NCBI RefSeq assembly: GCF_949628265.1
Contig: NC_088789.1
Coordinates: 3,720,001 to 3,784,000 of the forward strand
Reading direction: 5' to 3'
DNA length: 64,000 nt
Source: Cloeon dipterum
Taxonomy: Eukaryota > Arthropoda > Insecta > Ephemeroptera > Baetidae
The notes under the pieces are model-generated. The model did not search any database, was not told the origin of the DNA, and saw only the letters and a list, made by a program, of their open reading frames with translations. Shown here one piece after another: positions 60,810 through 64,000 of the stretch (positions are counted from its first letter, which is position 1; every line of letters starts with the position of its first letter). A program made the translations under genes and the position numbers.

Positions 60810-63800
60810 GAGGCGATAATTGGGCGCCGAAAATTAGTCGCAGCGCCGCCGGCAGCGTAAAGGCTAAAGACGGCCTCTGTTTCCTCGCTCGACTCAATTA
60901 TCAAGCGGAATAAAATCCGTTTGATTCAACATCGACGGAGCGGCATCGAAGACGAACAATAATTTGAAACGAAATAACAGCTTCTGTTTCAATGCGGAAG
61001 TTCCTTTACGCATAATTAATTCTTTTTAAGGGAACCTTCTGTGTTAAAAAATAACCGATAAAGAAATGGGAACGAATATGGTGTAAATTCAGCCTGAGAG
61101 GTTTTAATTTGCAATGTAAATGCTGTGGAATTGCAGAAGGTATTTTTTCTGCCAAAATCTATCTTTTCAAAATTTTCTTAGAATCAAGATATTAAAATTT
61201 GCAATTATGCCATCTAAAATACTTGTACGATTTAAAAACCCACGTCTATTTTCTAGAGAAAAACTGCATAAACAGTTGGTTTAAAAAAATCATGCCTGAA
61301 AGGCAATTATGAGATGAAAGGGAGAGACAAAAAATGGCAATCGTTAATGAAGATTACTCCTGAAAGGGATTTGCGAAAGTTGCTCTGTTTGCGGGTCGAG
61401 TGCTCGTGCGGGCATTATTAAAGGATTTTGCGAACTTTGCGTGGCAGGTGTACATTTAGCGAGCGCGCGGGTTGAAATTACCAGAAGCAGAGAGAGAGAG
61501 AGATAGTGCTGGCATAATTCATGCTCGGGTGGCCAGTGTGTTTACGCCGGAGAAACGAACAGAGGCATCGCGTATTTACAAAGGGCTTGCGCGCGGCAAA
61601 CTATTTTGCCAAACAGCGAGTGAGAAAATCGAGGGTCGGGATGCGGTGCGTGCGTGTTCAAAGGAGCGATCCGAATGAATCGGACGCTCGGCCGGTCACA
61701 TAATGTGCATGCACGTTATGGGCACCCGCACCAGCCGAGCGTGTACGTACACCTGCAGCTAGCGCTTGCATGCCCTCTTGTGCGGGCGAACGGCCTGTTT
61801 ATTGTGCGGCACTCTGGTCATCTACGATTACATTGAGTCGTCATTCTTTCGGGCTGACCCCGGCGCTGGCAGCGAATTCAGCACGCGCGCTCGAATTAGA
61901 ACCAAATTGCGAGTCGGCCTTCATTTCCTGCGCCGATGCCGAGTGTTTTCAATGCGTCTCATCAGCTCCTTGCTGCCGACAAAGGGGGTGGATGGGTGGG
62001 CGCACGGAGCGAGTGTGTGTATCATGTATTCAGAGCGCGCAGTCCGGAATGCAGCACGCTGGAAGGTTGGAAAGGGAGATTTAATCGAGTTGCTCCTCCG
62101 TGGACTGGCATTGTGAGTGCGTAGCAGGCAGACCCAGAGCGGCAGCGCCAACTTCATAATGTAGTTTAGTTAATTATCAAAGCCTCCATGTTGGGTTGTA
62201 TTTCACAATTTGTATGGCGAGCCTTATCTCGGCGCAGACAATGGCCGCCGCCGCCACCACCGCCGTAGAGATGCTCTCTATCTCTGCAGCGCGACGGTCG
62301 GCGCCCAGATTCGCAGCCAGCGCCGTTTAAAATAATCATTTCACAAATTGCATTTTTAGCCACCTCGACCGACCGAGCGACTGGGGCCGGCCGGGAGGGT
62401 GCATGCGCCGGGGGCCGTTTTAATTAGACGCTCGGTCGCCCAGCGGCGCGCCAAATTGTTTCGTCTCTCCACCACCCGCTCAGTTATTTATGCAAATTTA
62501 ATTAATAGCCGAAATTTATGCATTTTACCTTCTGCCCACGGTTATTGTGCGGTTCCATTACACGAGGGAGGCGAACGGCCGGCCGAGAGTGGGCGAGCTA
62601 GCGAACTCAGCGTTTAGCCTCTGCTAAATTATTTAGCGCATACACACTCACACAGCAACTAGCCGAAATTAGTTTTCCCAGCCCAGACGAATCTGCGGTT
62701 CTGCAAACAATCTTCGGCCGAGAACAAGAGACTCATCTTGCCTGACACCAACAGAGCTGCCTCCAGGGAGCAGCGAAGATCTATCAGTGCGCTATTTCAA
62801 TGCAACCTCAACTTTGTCAGAGAAAACTTGGTATTCTTTTTTTCTAAATTATTTCAGCTTAATATTTTAATATTTCTTTACTAATTTGATCTACAATATT
62901 GGATATGGTTTAAGCATTATTAAAAGTAGGGTGGAACCCTTTTGGCATGATCGATGCGATCAGAATTGATAAATCAATATCATGTAAATAACAAAAAACG
63001 CGTCATTAATTTAAGATCTATGAAATTATAATTTAAGACGATCTTAGATGTTATCAACAAAGTTAAATATTTTTTACCGCAAATATTTTTGGCATGCAAT
63101 TACCAGAGAGCATCCGACCACGCGCAGAGTTCCATTCATTGCCCGCGCTTATCAAGTGGAGGTGGATATTTACGGCGGTGTTTGGCAGAGGCGAGTGCAT
63201 TATTTGATAGAGCGCCGCGATAAAAGTGCACCTTGGCTGTCGCTATTCATAACTCATCGTGAATTACCGCCTGTCACTGACAATTAGTTGGCACAGAGTG
63301 CACCCCCATGTTGTGTGCGCGCGCGGTGTCTGATTATTTGTATCAGCGGCGGCGCGTTTAGCCGCTCTTCGGCGCAACCGAAGCTTTTTGGCGCTTTGTT
63401 TTCCCTCCTGCACCAGGCACTCTTTGTCAGCCGGATCACTTTATTTCTAATTAAACGAGCGAGCGATCGCGAAGAGCATCAATCCAAACCATCAGCGGTA
63501 AATAATGCACCACGTGTGTTCGTTTATATGGGTCCAATTAATCGCTGCGAGTTCTCCATTAGCTTGGTGATTGAGGAAAATTGTTTGAAATTGCGCAACT
63601 ATTTAATTTAAAAGATATCCGGATTGCAGTCAAAGCAAATTGTTACAGAGAAGCTAATAACAGAGTTTCTTTGAATATTTCCTGATGAATAAAAACTTTT
63701 CATCATTCCTGTAGACGTTTTTCCTCGTACCAAAACAAATTCCTTGTCTTACAAGGGCGGAAGAACGTTCTGCCCTGTGTGATACCTTGTAAAAATGTCC

Positions 63801-64000
63801 GGGCTTGTTATTTCTCGGCGTCGTGTGTCACAGGAAACAGAAAAATTTGACCTGCGTGGGTGAAAGATCATCAGCGAGATGCCAGAGTGTCCCGCTCATA
63901 ACTCCACGTCAGCGCGGCAATATTTTACTCGGACAGAGACAAGCAAGTGGCCAGCCGGCGGTGGAAAAAAAGCAAGCGGCCTGTTTTGACAAATGACAAT

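Overview
The window is animal nuclear DNA, almost certainly from an arthropod and most likely an insect. The genes have many short GT-AG introns (mostly 50-100 bases), the intergenic DNA is AT-rich with small transposon remnants, and the proteins are typical metazoan ones: delta-COP, fibrillarin, a PX-SH3-RhoGAP protein of the CdGAPr/ARHGAP32-33 type, Tom40, Tom20, hydroxymethylbilane synthase and a KLF6/7 (luna) factor. The species cannot be fixed from the sequence alone.

Layout. Nine protein genes are visible and their strands alternate strictly. (1) Ttc5, minus, 1-2579, cut by the left edge. (2) ARCN1/delta-COP, plus, 2813-8326. (3) fibrillarin, minus, 9496-11124. (4) CdGAPr-like RhoGAP, plus, 12471-27939, with long 5' introns. 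(5) Tom40, minus, 29983-32070. (6) Tom20, plus, 32802-33528. (7) HMBS, minus, 34500-36610. (8) a 961-residue multi-zinc-finger protein of unknown family, plus, 37559-40748. (9) the last coding exon of a KLF6/7 gene, minus, 44295-44470. Everything from 44.5 to 64 kb has no recognisable exon and is read as the KLF gene's large CpG-rich intron or upstream DNA. Exon joins were worked out by hand; every completed gene joins in frame from start to stop.

Genes (1)-(8) fall into four head-to-head pairs, and between pairs the genes are tail-to-tail. Ttc5/ARCN1 (233 bases between starts) and Tom40/Tom20 (731 bases) are good candidates for shared bidirectional promoters. Tom40 and Tom20 are two subunits of the same mitochondrial import complex. 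The other genes are housekeeping: vesicle coat, rRNA methylation, haem synthesis.

Mobile DNA is small. The clearest is a family of three 174-215 base non-autonomous elements with TAGAGGTCTCAGCC-type ends. One copy has a perfect, distinctive 8-base target duplication, which points to hAT-type transposition. Two oppositely oriented copies bracket the Tom40/Tom20 pair. A second dispersed repeat occurs in fibrillarin intron 1 and again upstream of the zinc-finger gene. ARCN1 intron 1 holds two related GAGC-rich blocks in inverted orientation. The observations most worth following are the internally duplicated zinc-finger module, the Tom40/Tom20 arrangement, the MITE family, and a supervillin-like motif at the end of the RhoGAP protein.
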